64,000 nucleotides of DNA from NCBI RefSeq assembly GCF_000378985.1, contig NZ_KB905370.1, positions 5,578,799 through 5,642,798 of the forward strand, in the 5' to 3' direction. The position numbers and the translations under genes are program-made. Positions 7,659-16,736 of the stretch are shown here, piece by piece. How positions within the stretch are numbered: the stretch's first letter is position 1; every line of letters begins with the position of its first letter. Origin of the DNA: Ensifer sp. BR816. GTDB taxonomy: Bacteria; Pseudomonadota; Alphaproteobacteria; Rhizobiales; Rhizobiaceae. The notes under the pieces are model-generated. The model worked only from the letters and a program-made list of their open reading frames with translations. It was not told where the DNA came from and ran no database searches.

Positions 7659-7820
7659 TCGACCGTCATGGCCGGTCAGAGGCTCGGAATCAAAGAGGTC
7701 GAAGACGGCATTTGGCTCTTCAGCTTCATGCACTATGATCTCGGATACATCGACCTGGAGCAGAGGACCTTGCAAACCATCGACAATCCGTTCGGCACGA
7801 GATGGTCACCCATCTCTTAG
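7659..7820 (+). pseudogene. C-terminal remnant of an IS481-type transposase
   Basis: About 53 codons reading STVMAGQRLGIKEVEDGIWL and continuing through SFMHYDLGYIDLEQ to NPFGTRWSPIS and a stop. This matches the last part of integrase-core transposases common in rhizobial insertion sequences, downstream of the catalytic domain. The preceding frame (Arg/Pro-rich) is unrelated, so the catalytic DDE part is missing and the gene is dead. Confidence 0.72.
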
Positions 7821-7853
7821 GTACGTCTTGTTACCTATGTCTCCGGGCTGGAC
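7659..7853 (+). mobile_element. Right-end remnant of an IS481-family insertion sequence
   Basis: The transposase remnant is followed after about 10 bases by GTTACCTATGTCTCCGGGCT and GGACA (about 7830-7853), which looks like the right terminal region found after such transposase genes. No matching left end was seen upstream, so the element is a fragment. It ends a dozen bases from the 3' end of tRNA-Lys. Confidence 0.55.
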
Positions 7854-7864
7854 AAGTGGTTTGT

Positions 7865-7940
7865 TGGTGAGCGCGCAGGGATTCGAACCCTGGACCTACT
7901 GATTAAAAGTCAGTTGCTCTACCGGCTGAGCTACGCGCTC
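7865..7940 (-). tRNA. tRNA-Lys (anticodon TTT)
   Basis: 76 nt on the minus strand with encoded CCA (7865-7867). Acceptor strands GAGCGCG and CGCGCTC pair fully. The anticodon arm CTGAC-TTTTAAT-(C)AG gives TTT. The T-arm reads CAGGG-TTCGAAT-CCCTG. Its 3' end faces the accessory stretch with the IS remnant. Confidence 0.97.
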
Positions 7941-8157
7941 CCAGGCCCGGCTTGTAAGCCCGGCGGAAGTGGGCGGACATATGCACGCGAGCTTCACGCG
8001 GGTCAACCGAAAAATTGCGGAGGGCCAGGATCCTGGCCCGGTTCCAGTGACGACGCCGCCGGCGACGCGGTGCGGCAAAATGATCGCCGAAAGGTGATTG
8101 GTCTCGCTGTATACATGAAGGTAAGAAAGCCACCAGCCGAGTGCCGGAGTTCCGAAT

Positions 8158-8904
8158 TTGTCGATTGCCGATGTCTCCATCTGGACTGCCGTTCTTGCCG
8201 GCGCCCTGTCCTTCCTTTCGCCCTGCGTGCTGCCGCTCGTCCCGCCCTATCTCTGCTACATGGCCGGCGTCTCGGTCGATCAGTTCCGCGGCGGTGATGC
8301 CGCAACCGTCGGCAGCACGCGAAGGGCGGTGCTTGCGGCGGCGCTGTTCTTTACCCTCGGCTTCGCCACCGTCTTCGTGGCGCTCGGGGCGGGGGCGTCG
8401 TCGATCGGCCTCCTGCTCCGGCAGTATGTCGATCTCCTGTCGCGCATCGGCGGCATCATCATCATCGTCATGGGGCTGCATTTCCTCGGCGTCTTCCGCA
8501 TCGGGCTGCTCGCCCGCGAGGCGCGGTTTCACGGCGGCGGCAAGCCGGCGACGCTCTCGGGCGCCTATATCATGGGCCTTGCCTTCGCCTTCGGCTGGAC
8601 CCCTTGCATCGGTCCGGTGCTAGGCACCATTCTCGGAGTCGCCGCCGCGCGCGAAACGGTCGGCGACGGGGCGCTGCTGCTTGCGATCTATTCGCTCGGC
8701 CTTGCCGTGCCCTTCTGGATCGCCGCCGGCTTTTCCGGCGCCTTCATGCGCTTCCTGCTGCGCTTCCGCCGTCATCTCGGCCTCGTCGAAAAGCTGATGG
8801 GCGCGCTTCTCGTCGTCGCCGGCCTTGCCTTCCTCTTCGGCTTCATCAGTTCGGTGGCAATCTGGTTCCAGCAGACCTTCCCGATCCTGTCGCAAATCGG
8901 TTAA
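8158..8904 (+). CDS. ccdA: Cytochrome c biogenesis protein CcdA (thiol-disulfide relay membrane protein)
   Basis: 248 aa, six transmembrane helices. The two redox cysteines lie in SFLSPCVLPLVPPYLCYMAG near the N-terminus and GWTPCIGPVLG in the middle, the paired TM1/TM4 cysteines of the CcdA/DsbD-beta family. It passes electrons from thioredoxin to periplasmic apocytochrome c. The start is a TTG at 8158; GGAG about 8 bases upstream supports it and no ATG fits. It is followed after 30 bases by an unrelated AEC transporter. Confidence 0.92.
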   Translation: MSIADVSIWTAVLAGALSFLSPCVLPLVPPYLCYMAGVSVDQFRGGDAATVGSTRRAVLAAALFFTLGFATVFVALGAGASSIGLLLRQYVDLLSRIGGIIIIVMGLHFLGVFRIGLLAREARFHGGGKPATLSGAYIMGLAFAFGWTPCIGPVLGTILGVAAARETVGDGALLLAIYSLGLAVPFWIAAGFSGAFMRFLLRFRRHLGLVEKLMGALLVVAGLAFLFGFISSVAIWFQQTFPILSQIG

Positions 8905-8934
8905 GCAAGCCCGGAGCCTGATCGGAGGGGAAGA

Positions 8935-9897
8935 ATGACGGACATTGCCGGCCTGGTGCTGCCGTTCTTCGGGCTCATCTTTCTCGGCTATCTGACGGCG
9001 CGTTTCGTCGAGCACCCCGGCGAGGCGATGGGTTGGCTCAACACTTTCATCATCTATCTGGCGCTGCCGGCCCTCTTTTTCAAACTGGTGTCGCGCACGC
9101 CTGTCGAAGAGCTCACGCGCGCCGACTTCATTCTCACCAGCGTCGGGACGACCTACATCGTCTTTTCCCTGATCTTCTTGATCGGCCGGTTCTTTCGCCG
9201 GAGCACGATCGCCGAGGCGACGATCCAGGGTTTTGCCGGCGCCTATGGCAATATCGGCTATATGGGGCCGGGCCTGGCGTTGCTCGCTTTCGGAGAAGCC
9301 GCCGCCGTCCCGGTGGCACTGGTCTTCTGCTTCGAGAACGCCGCGCATTTCACCGTTGCCCCGGCGATGATGGCGGTTGCCCGCGGAGGCAAGCAGAAGC
9401 CTCTATCCCTTGTATTCGGCATTGTCCGTCGAATCGCGCTTCACCCGTTCATCCTGTCGACCTTCGCCGGGGTGGCGGCCGCTTTCCTGGCGCTCGAGCC
9501 GCCGGCGCCGCTGCAGCGATTGATCGATTACCTTGCTCAGGCGGCCGCTCCCTGCGCGCTGTTTGCGATGGGCGTGACCCTGGCGCTTCGACCGCTGAAA
9601 CGCATTCCGGTGGAGATCGGCTATATCGTTCCGGCAAAGCTGGTGCTGCATCCGGTGCTCATGTATCTGGCGCTGAGCGTCACCGGCGCCTACGATCCGG
9701 TCTGGATGCAGACGGCGGTGCTGCTCGCCGCCTTGCCGACGGCGACGAACGTTTTCGTGATCGGCCATCAATACGAGGTCTGGCAGGAACGGGCCTCCGC
9801 GACGATCCTGATCACCACGCTGTTCTCTGTCGCGACGGTGACCGGATTGCTCTATCTCATGCGGTCAGGCGCGCTTCCGGCCGATCTGTTCCCGTAG
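8935..9897 (+). CDS. AEC (auxin efflux carrier) family transporter
   Basis: 320 aa with about 10 hydrophobic helices and the family pattern: LPFFGLIFLGYLTAR at the N-terminus, IIYLALPALFFKLV, then GAYGNIGYMGPGLAL and the C-terminal LLAALPTATNVFVIGHQY. AEC proteins are secondary carriers of organic acids such as malonate, malate or aromatic acids; the substrate cannot be told. Start ATG has GGAGGGG upstream. The 3' end overlaps the convergent monooxygenase gene by 33 bases. Confidence 0.88.
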   Translation: MTDIAGLVLPFFGLIFLGYLTARFVEHPGEAMGWLNTFIIYLALPALFFKLVSRTPVEELTRADFILTSVGTTYIVFSLIFLIGRFFRRSTIAEATIQGFAGAYGNIGYMGPGLALLAFGEAAAVPVALVFCFENAAHFTVAPAMMAVARGGKQKPLSLVFGIVRRIALHPFILSTFAGVAAAFLALEPPAPLQRLIDYLAQAAAPCALFAMGVTLALRPLKRIPVEIGYIVPAKLVLHPVLMYLALSVTGAYDPVWMQTAVLLAALPTATNVFVIGHQYEVWQERASATILITTLFSVATVTGLLYLMRSGALPADLFP

Positions 9898-11076
9898 GCT
9901 TTCCTTGAGCGACCGCAGCGCGCTACCCGGATGGATGCCTTCACGCATCAGGAGGCCGCGGAGCGGACCGGCGGAAGAGATGAATTGCAGGCCCAGGGCC
10001 CGCAGCGCCTGGACGGGCAAAAAATCAGAGAGCAGCGACCTGTTGAGCAGGTCGACGCTTGCGGTTCGGCTGACGATGTCCATTCGGCGGCGGCTGTCGA
10101 ATCGATCGCCGATATCTGCAGCCAGTTGCCCGCCGGTTGGCCGGCCGACGAGTTCGACGAGAGTCATCACATCGCGGAGGCTGAGATTGAGCCCTTGCGC
10201 GCCGATCGGCGGGAAAGCATGCGCCGCTTCGCCGACGAGCGCGGCACGTCCCTTGCCGAAGCGACGGGCGGTCATGCCGGAGAGGGGGAAGGATTGCGGC
10301 GTTCCCTCGGCCGTAACCTTCCCAAGAATCGATTGCATTCGGTCCTCGATCGTACGCGACAGGACGTCCGTCGGAAGGTTCAGCGTCTCTTCCGCGTCGC
10401 GCGGCTTTTGGACCCAGACGAGGCTCGAACGGTTGCCCGGCAGTGGCACTTGGGTGAACGGTCCACTCTCCGTGTGGAACTCCGTCGAGACCTCCCGGTG
10501 CGGAAGTTCGTGGCCGAAGTTGAGCACGACCGCCGTTTGCGGATAGGACCAGGTAAAGGTGTCGATCCCGGCCGCCTCGCGGACGGCGGAGCGTCGGCCG
10601 TCGGCGCCGACGACAAAATCCGCCGAGATTGTCCGCCCGTCTTCCAGGCCGATCCGCACCTCCGCGTCGCCGAAGTCGAAGGTTAGCGCCGGGGCGGCTA
10701 TACGCTCGAACGTTGTAAGCGCTGCTTCGTGCTTGTCCAGGATTTCGAGGAAAGGCGCATTCGGAATGTTATAGCCGAAGGCGTCGAGGCCGACCTCTGC
10801 GGCGCGGAAGTTGACGGGCGGAGCGCGCAAAAGCCGCTTGGTCCCATCGATGATGTGAATGGCGACGAGCGGCGCCGTCAACGGCTCGACCTCGTCCCAG
10901 AGGGACAGTGCCTTAAGGTACTCGATCGATTGGTCCATGAGGGCCGTGGTCCGTCCATCGGCGATGAGCGGCCTCGGCCCGATGAGTGCGACGCGATGGC
11001 CGTCGCGGGCAAGCGCGATCGCCGCCAGCGAGCCGGCAAGTCCCGCGCCGATGATGGCGATGTCGTAGTGTTGCAT
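9865..11076 (-). CDS. UbiH/UbiF/COQ6-family FAD monooxygenase
   Basis: 403 aa from the ATG at 11076 (MQHYDIAIIGAGLAGSLAAI). The FAD-binding GxGxxG is at residues 10-15, the DG motif is FVVGADGRRSAVRE, and the GD-type motif is GEAAHAFPPIGAQGLNLSLR. These place it with the ubiquinone ring hydroxylases; which position it hydroxylates is not evident. Its start is divergent from pcs. The 33-base overlap with the AEC gene means both stop regions are coding on both strands. Confidence 0.88.
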   Translation of the reverse strand: MQHYDIAIIGAGLAGSLAAIALARDGHRVALIGPRPLIADGRTTALMDQSIEYLKALSLWDEVEPLTAPLVAIHIIDGTKRLLRAPPVNFRAAEVGLDAFGYNIPNAPFLEILDKHEAALTTFERIAAPALTFDFGDAEVRIGLEDGRTISADFVVGADGRRSAVREAAGIDTFTWSYPQTAVVLNFGHELPHREVSTEFHTESGPFTQVPLPGNRSSLVWVQKPRDAEETLNLPTDVLSRTIEDRMQSILGKVTAEGTPQSFPLSGMTARRFGKGRAALVGEAAHAFPPIGAQGLNLSLRDVMTLVELVGRPTGGQLAADIGDRFDSRRRMDIVSRTASVDLLNRSLLSDFLPVQALRALGLQFISSAGPLRGLLMREGIHPGSALRSLKESLREQIGRKRA

Positions 11077-11354
11077 GGCCGCCGCCTTTCCCGGGCGGGT
11101 TGTCCGCCGCCAAGTCAATCTTTTAGTTTGTTGTACCCGCTTAGCCCATTGAAATAAATGGGTTGAATCGGCGCAGACGTGTTTGCTGCGTGTCCACAGG
11201 ACAATTCCGCTTGAAGGTCCAAGACGGTGAATTTTGCTGGCGATGCCTCGTAAACGGTGCATATTAGCCGCCGAAGTGCCGTCAATCGCGGGCCAGCGGC
11301 GGTCTGGCGATGGCGCGAAAAAGACGAAACGTAGGGACAGGGCGGCATTCGCAG

Positions 11355-12080
11355 ATGAAATTCTTCAACTACAGACGGGTTCCCTACGCCGAAATCCGCG
11401 CCTTTTCCGTGCACATCCTCACGGCGTCCGGCTCGTTTCTGGCCTTTCTCGGCGTGGTGGCGGCGGCCGAGCATCGTTTCGTCGACATGTTCTGGTGGCT
11501 CGGACTGGCTTTGCTCGTCGACGGTATCGATGGCCCGATCGCGCGCAAGGTACAGGTCAAGGAAGTGCTGCCGAACTGGTCGGGCGACACCCTTGATAAT
11601 GTCATCGATTATGTGACCTACGTGCTCTTGCCTGCTTTCGCGCTTTACCAGAGCGGCATGATCGGCGAACCATGGTCCTTCGTGGCGGCTGGCGCCATCG
11701 TGGTGTCTAGCGCCATCTACTACGCCGATATGGGCATGAAGACGGACGAGTATTTCTTTTCCGGATTCCCGGTCGTCTGGAACATGGTCGTCTTCACGCT
11801 GTTTGTCATCCAGGCGAGCGAAATCACTGCATCCATTGTGGTTTTCCTTTCTGTCGTGTTGACGTTCCTGCCCATCAACTTCCTGCATCCGGTGCGCGTG
11901 AAACGGTTGAGGGCCCTCAATCTCGGCGTCTTCCTGGCCTGGTCGGCGCTCGGCATGTACGCCTTGCTTCTGCATTTCGAGACGCCGCCCTGGGTGGTTC
12001 TCGGCGTGGTGGCGACCGGGATCTACCTCTACGTCGTCGGCTTCGTGCTGCAGATTTTTCCCAAACTCGGACACGCTTAG
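11355..12080 (+). CDS. pcs: Phosphatidylcholine synthase
   Basis: 241 aa, the length of Sinorhizobium Pcs. The CDP-alcohol phosphotransferase motif is present with the wide spacing characteristic of Pcs: DGPIAR, 12 residues, then GDTLDNVID. About eight hydrophobic helices place it in the inner membrane. It condenses CDP-diacylglycerol with choline to form phosphatidylcholine in one step, the choline-dependent route of rhizobia, Agrobacterium and Brucella. I chose the ATG at 11355 (MKFFNYRRVPYAEIRAFSVH) over an in-frame ATG at 11310, since recalled homologues begin there. Quinone reductase follows after 8 bases. Confidence 0.96.
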   Translation: MKFFNYRRVPYAEIRAFSVHILTASGSFLAFLGVVAAAEHRFVDMFWWLGLALLVDGIDGPIARKVQVKEVLPNWSGDTLDNVIDYVTYVLLPAFALYQSGMIGEPWSFVAAGAIVVSSAIYYADMGMKTDEYFFSGFPVVWNMVVFTLFVIQASEITASIVVFLSVVLTFLPINFLHPVRVKRLRALNLGVFLAWSALGMYALLLHFETPPWVVLGVVATGIYLYVVGFVLQIFPKLGHA

Positions 12081-12088
12081 GAGTTGCC

Positions 12089-13066
12089 ATGCCACAGGCG
12101 ATCGTCGTTCGCGAACTCGGCGGACCGGAAGTTCTGAAGATGGAGGGCGTGACGCTCGCGCCACCCGGACCGGGCGAAGTGCAGATCCGGCAGGTCGCCA
12201 TCGGCCTCAATTTCATCGATGTCTATTTCCGGACCGGTCTCTACAAGTCGGCAACCGGTCTGCCCTTCATTCCGGGCAAGGAAGGTGCCGGCATCGTGAC
12301 GGCGGTCGGTGACGGGGTGAGCATGTTTTCCGTCGGGGACCGCGTCGCCTATGCTTCCGCCGACGGCGCGTATGCAAGCGAGCGCAATGCCGACGCCTCG
12401 CAGCTCGTCAAGGTTCCGGACGGGATCAGCCTCGAGACGGCGGCGGCGATGATGCTGAAAGGGATGACCGCGCAATATCTGCTCAATCAGACCTTCAAGG
12501 TTGGGCCCGAGACGACCTTGCTCTTTCATGCGGCGGCGGGCGGCGTCGGGCTGATTGCCGGACAATGGGCGAAGGCGCTTGGCGCGACCGTGATCGGCAC
12601 GGCCGGATCGCAGGAGAAGATCGATCTGGCGCTCGCCCATGGCTATGACCATGTCATCAACTACGGAACGGAGAATTTCGTCTCGCGCGTGAGAGAATTG
12701 ACGGGCGGGCGAGGCGTCGATGTCGTTTATGATTCGGTCGGCCGCGACACCTATCCCGCATCGCTCGACTGCCTGAAGCCACGCGGCCTGTGGGTCAGTT
12801 TCGGCAATTCTTCCGGACCGGTGGATGCGTTCAATATCGGCATCCTGGCGCAGAAGGGCGCGCTCTACGCGACCCGCCCGACGCTTTTCACCTATGTCGC
12901 GACGAGGCCGGCGCTGGAGGCGTGTGCAAATTCCCTGTTTGATGTTGTGCGAAGCAACAAAGTGCGTATCAATATCAATCAGACGTATCCGCTTGCCGAG
13001 GCCGGCCGGGCGCATACGGACCTCGAAACAAGAAAAACGAGTGGAACGACGTTGTTGATTCCCTGA
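12089..13066 (+). CDS. NADPH:quinone oxidoreductase (zeta-crystallin type, MDR family)
   Basis: 325 aa. It has the MDR fold without catalytic zinc ligands: N-terminal VRELGGPEVLKMEGV, GLNFIDVYFRTGLYK, then the NADPH-binding HAAAGGVGLIAGQWAKALGA and a C-terminal TGGRGVDVVYDSVG. This is the single-electron quinone reductase type (E. coli Qor). It follows pcs closely on the same strand with GGAGTTGCC before the ATG, so co-transcription is likely, without an evident functional link. Confidence 0.9.
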   Translation: MPQAIVVRELGGPEVLKMEGVTLAPPGPGEVQIRQVAIGLNFIDVYFRTGLYKSATGLPFIPGKEGAGIVTAVGDGVSMFSVGDRVAYASADGAYASERNADASQLVKVPDGISLETAAAMMLKGMTAQYLLNQTFKVGPETTLLFHAAAGGVGLIAGQWAKALGATVIGTAGSQEKIDLALAHGYDHVINYGTENFVSRVRELTGGRGVDVVYDSVGRDTYPASLDCLKPRGLWVSFGNSSGPVDAFNIGILAQKGALYATRPTLFTYVATRPALEACANSLFDVVRSNKVRININQTYPLAEAGRAHTDLETRKTSGTTLLIP

Positions 13067-13116
13067 CCGTCGCCAACAGGCGGCAGGGGACTCGAAAGAG
13101 GGGAAAAGAGGGCAGC

Positions 13117-14691
13117 GTGCCTGTAAAGGGACAAATTGCGAGCGGTCCGTTGCTGGCCGTGCGCGACCTGACGAAATTGTTTGGCTCCTTCGCAGCCTGC
13201 AATGCGATCAATCTGCACATAGAGCCCGGAGAAATTCACGCGCTCCTCGGCGAGAACGGGGCGGGGAAATCGACCCTGGTGAAGATGCTGTTCGGTGTCC
13301 TTGCGCCGACTGCCGGTGAGATTTCGTGGATGGGCGACAATGTCCGGATCGCGAGCCCCGGAGACGCGCGCAAGCTCGGCATCGGCATGGTGTTCCAGCA
13401 TTTCTCTCTCTTCGAGGCGCTGACCGTCGCCGAAAACATTGCGCTGTCGATGGATCGCAGCATTTCGCTTGCCCGTGTTGCCGAAGAAGCTTCGCGGCTA
13501 TCGCACGCTTACGGGCTGCCGCTCGATCCGAAGGCACATGTCGCCGATCTTTCCGTCGGTGAACGGCAGCGCATCGAGATCGTGCGCGCGCTGCTGCAGA
13601 ATCCGCAGTTGATCATCCTCGACGAGCCGACCTCGGTGCTGACCCCTCAGGAGGCCGACCGGTTGTTCGAAACGCTGTTGAAGCTGAAGGCGGAAGGTCG
13701 CTCCGTCCTCTATATCAGCCATCGCCTCGAGGAGGTGCAGCGCCTTTGCGACCGCGCCACCGTCCTGAGGCATGGCAAGGTCACGGGCGCCTGCGATCCG
13801 CGCGCCGAGACGCCGGCCTCGCTGGCGCGCATGATGGTCGGGAACGATGTGGCCGTGGTGACGCCCGAGGGCACGAACACCAAGGGTGACGTGCAATTGG
13901 AGGCGCGCCATCTTTCCGTCGCGGCGCGCACGCCCTTCGCGGTTTCGCTGAAGAATATCTGCCTCAAGGTGCGGTCTGGCGAGGTTCTGGCGATTGCGGG
14001 CGTTGCCGGCAATGGTCAGAGCGAGCTTTTCGATGCGCTTTCGGGCGAGTATCCGGTGGCCGACGACAATGCCGTGCAAATTCGCAAGAGACCCGTCGGA
14101 ACGAAGAACATCAATGCGCGCCGCCTGATGGGCGCCGGCTTCGTGCCGGAGGAGCGGCATGGGCATGCGGCTGTCTCGTCGCTCTCCCTTTCCGACAATC
14201 TGGTCCTGGCACGCAGCCAATCGGACAAACGGGCTTTTCTAGGCGGCGGCTTCTTGAAGATCATCCGCCAGGGCGCGGTCAAGGCCGCCGCCAAGCGCAT
14301 TTCCGAGGCGATGGACGTGCGCAAGAGCGGCGAGGACCCGACGGCCGGTTCGCTTTCGGGCGGCAACCTGCAAAAATTCATCGTCGGCCGCGAACTCGAC
14401 CGGCAGCCGGCCGTGCTCATCGTCAACCAGCCCACTTGGGGCGTCGACGCGGGGGCGGCGAGCCGGATCCGCCAGGCGCTTGTCGACCTCGCCAAGGCGG
14501 GCTCCGCCGTGCTCGTGATCAGCCAGGACCTCGACGAGATATTCGAGGTGGCAACCGAGATCGCCGTGATCAGCGAGGGACGGCTTTCCGACCCCTATCC
14601 GGCCCGCGAACTCTCGCGCGAGAAGATCGGCCTCCTGATGGGCGGCATGCATGGCAAGACGGAAGGCGCGGGAGCGGCACATGCGCATTGA
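13117..14691 (+). CDS. ABC transporter ATP-binding protein, BMP/nucleoside-type importer (two NBDs)
   Basis: 524 aa with two fused nucleotide-binding domains. The first has Walker A GENGAGKS at about 45-52, signature LSVGERQRIEI and Walker B LIILDEPTS. The second has a degenerate Walker A (GVAGNGQSEL) and signature LSGGNLQKF, as usual in this class. The start is a GTG at 13117. The last 11 bases overlap the first permease gene. Together with the two permeases and the BMP binding protein it forms a complete carbohydrate-type importer; purine nucleosides are the likeliest substrate by family. Confidence 0.93.
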   Translation: MPVKGQIASGPLLAVRDLTKLFGSFAACNAINLHIEPGEIHALLGENGAGKSTLVKMLFGVLAPTAGEISWMGDNVRIASPGDARKLGIGMVFQHFSLFEALTVAENIALSMDRSISLARVAEEASRLSHAYGLPLDPKAHVADLSVGERQRIEIVRALLQNPQLIILDEPTSVLTPQEADRLFETLLKLKAEGRSVLYISHRLEEVQRLCDRATVLRHGKVTGACDPRAETPASLARMMVGNDVAVVTPEGTNTKGDVQLEARHLSVAARTPFAVSLKNICLKVRSGEVLAIAGVAGNGQSELFDALSGEYPVADDNAVQIRKRPVGTKNINARRLMGAGFVPEERHGHAAVSSLSLSDNLVLARSQSDKRAFLGGGFLKIIRQGAVKAAAKRISEAMDVRKSGEDPTAGSLSGGNLQKFIVGRELDRQPAVLIVNQPTWGVDAGAASRIRQALVDLAKAGSAVLVISQDLDEIFEVATEIAVISEGRLSDPYPARELSREKIGLLMGGMHGKTEGAGAAHAH

Positions 14692-15775
14692 GCTCGAAAA
14701 GCGGCCCAAGGTCTCGGCGCTGTTCTCCGTCCTGTCGCCCTTCATCGCCTTTGCGCTGACCATCGTCTTCGGCGGCATCATGTTCGCGCTGCTCGGCAAG
14801 AACCCGGTGGCTGCGCTCTACAGCTTCTTCGTTGAACCGCTGAGCGAGGTCTGGTCGCTGCATGAACTGGCGATCAAGGCGGCACCATTGATCCTGATCG
14901 GCGTCGGCCTCTCGGTCTGTTTCCGCTCCAACAACTGGAATATCGGTGCGGAAGGCCAGTTCATCATGGGCGCGGTTGCCGGCTCGATCCTGCCGGTTGT
15001 CTTCTACGACTGGCAGTCGCCCCTCGTGCTGCCGCTGATGCTCGTCCTCGGTATGATCGGCGGCGCTCTTTTCGCGGCGATACCGGCCTTTCTGAAGGCC
15101 CATATGAACACCAACGAGATCCTGACGAGCCTGATGCTGGTCTATGTCGCCCAGCTCTTCCTCGACTGGCTGGTGCGCGGGCCCTGGCGCAACCCGCAGG
15201 GCATGAACTTTCCGGAAACCCGAAGCTTCGGGGCGGAGGCCATCCTTCCCGAAATGCTCGCTTCCGGCCGTACGCATTGGGGCTTTGCCTTCGCGATCAT
15301 TGCGGCGCTCGCGGTCTGGTTCATGATGCGCTACACGCTGCGTGGATTCGAGATCACTGTCCTCGGCCAGTCCGAGCGGGCAGGGCGCTTCGCCGGGTTT
15401 TCGTCGCGCAGGATGATCTGGTTCTCGATGCTCTTTTCCGGCGCCCTTGCCGGGCTCGCCGGCATTTCGGAAGTAAGCGGCGCGATCCAGCAGCTCAGGC
15501 CGGTGATTTCGCCCGGCTACGGCTTCACGGCGATCATCGTCGCTTTCCTGGGAAGGCTCAATCCGCTCGGCATCATTGCCGCCGGCCTCGTCCTGGCACT
15601 GACCTATCTCGGTGGCGAGGCAGCACAGCTATCAATCGGCGTGTCCGACAAGGTGACGCGCGTTTTCCAGGGTCTGTTACTGTTCTTCGTGCTGTCCTGT
15701 GACACGCTCATTCACTATCGCATCCGGCTCGTCAGGGAGAGGTTCGCGGCGCTCAAGACGGATGAGGCGCACTGA
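14681..15775 (+). CDS. ABC transporter permease 1, BMP/nucleoside-type importer
   Basis: 364 aa with about 9-10 transmembrane helices. It belongs to the BPD_transp_2 family: FRSNNWNIGAEGQFIMGAVA and a late GYGFTAIIVAFLGRLNPLGI are typical of nucleoside-type permeases. The ATG at 14681 lies inside the end of the ATPase gene, and the stop shares one base with the second permease, so the three are translationally coupled. Confidence 0.92.
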   Translation: MRIELEKRPKVSALFSVLSPFIAFALTIVFGGIMFALLGKNPVAALYSFFVEPLSEVWSLHELAIKAAPLILIGVGLSVCFRSNNWNIGAEGQFIMGAVAGSILPVVFYDWQSPLVLPLMLVLGMIGGALFAAIPAFLKAHMNTNEILTSLMLVYVAQLFLDWLVRGPWRNPQGMNFPETRSFGAEAILPEMLASGRTHWGFAFAIIAALAVWFMMRYTLRGFEITVLGQSERAGRFAGFSSRRMIWFSMLFSGALAGLAGISEVSGAIQQLRPVISPGYGFTAIIVAFLGRLNPLGIIAAGLVLALTYLGGEAAQLSIGVSDKVTRVFQGLLLFFVLSCDTLIHYRIRLVRERFAALKTDEAH

Positions 15776-16695
15776 TGGGTATCGTCGAAGCAATCCTCTT
15801 GAGTGTCATTACCGCGGCGACGCCGCTCGTGCTTGCCGCGGCCGGCGAACTCGTTGCCGAGCGGTCCGGCGTGCTCAATCTCGGCGTCGAGGGCATGATG
15901 ATCATGGGCGCGGTCTGCGCCTTTGCCGCGACGCAGCTCAGCGGTTCGCCCTATGTCGGCGTGCTCGCCGGTGTCGGTGCTGGCGCGTTGTTCTCCTTGC
16001 TGTTCGGTTTCCTGACGCTGACGCTCGTCGCCAACCAGGTGGCGACCGGCCTCGCCTTGACGCTGCTCGGTCTTGGCGTTTCCGGCATGCTGGGCGAGAG
16101 TTTCCTCGGCACGCAGGGCATCAAGCTGCAACCGATCGCCGTTCCGCTGCTTTCGCAGGTGCCGTTCATCGGGCCGCTCCTTTTCCGGCAGGACGCGATC
16201 TTCTATCTGTCGATCGCAATCGTTGCGGGGATCCATTGGTTTCTCTTCAGAACCCGTTCAGGGCTGAAGCTGCGGGCGGTTGGCGATAGTCATGCCTCGG
16301 CACATGCCTTGGGAGTCGACGTCATCCGGACCCGCTATCTGGCGGTGCTTTTCGGCGGCGCCTGCGCCGGGCTTGCCGGCGCACAGTTGTCGCTGGTCTA
16401 TACGCCGCAATGGGTGGAGAACATGTCGGCGGGTCGCGGCTGGATCGCGCTTGCGCTAGTGGTCTTCGCGTCCTGGCGCCCCTGGCGGGTGGTTGCCGGT
16501 GGCTATCTGTTCGGCGCCGTGTCGATCAGCCAGTTGCATGCCCAGGCCTTCGGGATCGGCATTCCCTCGCAGTTTCTTTCCTCGCTTCCCTATGTGGCGA
16601 CAATTGTCGTACTCATCCTGATATCGCACAACCGGCGCATGACCCTGATCAATACGCCGGCATCGCTCGGCAAGCCGTTTGTGCCGGACCGGTGA
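15775..16695 (+). CDS. ABC transporter permease 2, BMP/nucleoside-type importer
   Basis: 306 aa with about 8-9 helices. Family hallmarks are TPLVLAAAGELVAERSGVLN, LGVEGMMIMGAV and a central GLALTLLGLGVSG. It is the shorter of the two permease types that pair in nucleoside importers. The start overlaps the previous stop (TGATG). The binding-protein gene follows after 41 bases, which carry its own ribosome site. Confidence 0.92.
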   Translation: MGIVEAILLSVITAATPLVLAAAGELVAERSGVLNLGVEGMMIMGAVCAFAATQLSGSPYVGVLAGVGAGALFSLLFGFLTLTLVANQVATGLALTLLGLGVSGMLGESFLGTQGIKLQPIAVPLLSQVPFIGPLLFRQDAIFYLSIAIVAGIHWFLFRTRSGLKLRAVGDSHASAHALGVDVIRTRYLAVLFGGACAGLAGAQLSLVYTPQWVENMSAGRGWIALALVVFASWRPWRVVAGGYLFGAVSISQLHAQAFGIGIPSQFLSSLPYVATIVVLILISHNRRMTLINTPASLGKPFVPDR

Positions 16696-16736
16696 ACAAT
16701 AACCAGACGGAATTCTCAAACCGACAGAGGTCAAAA

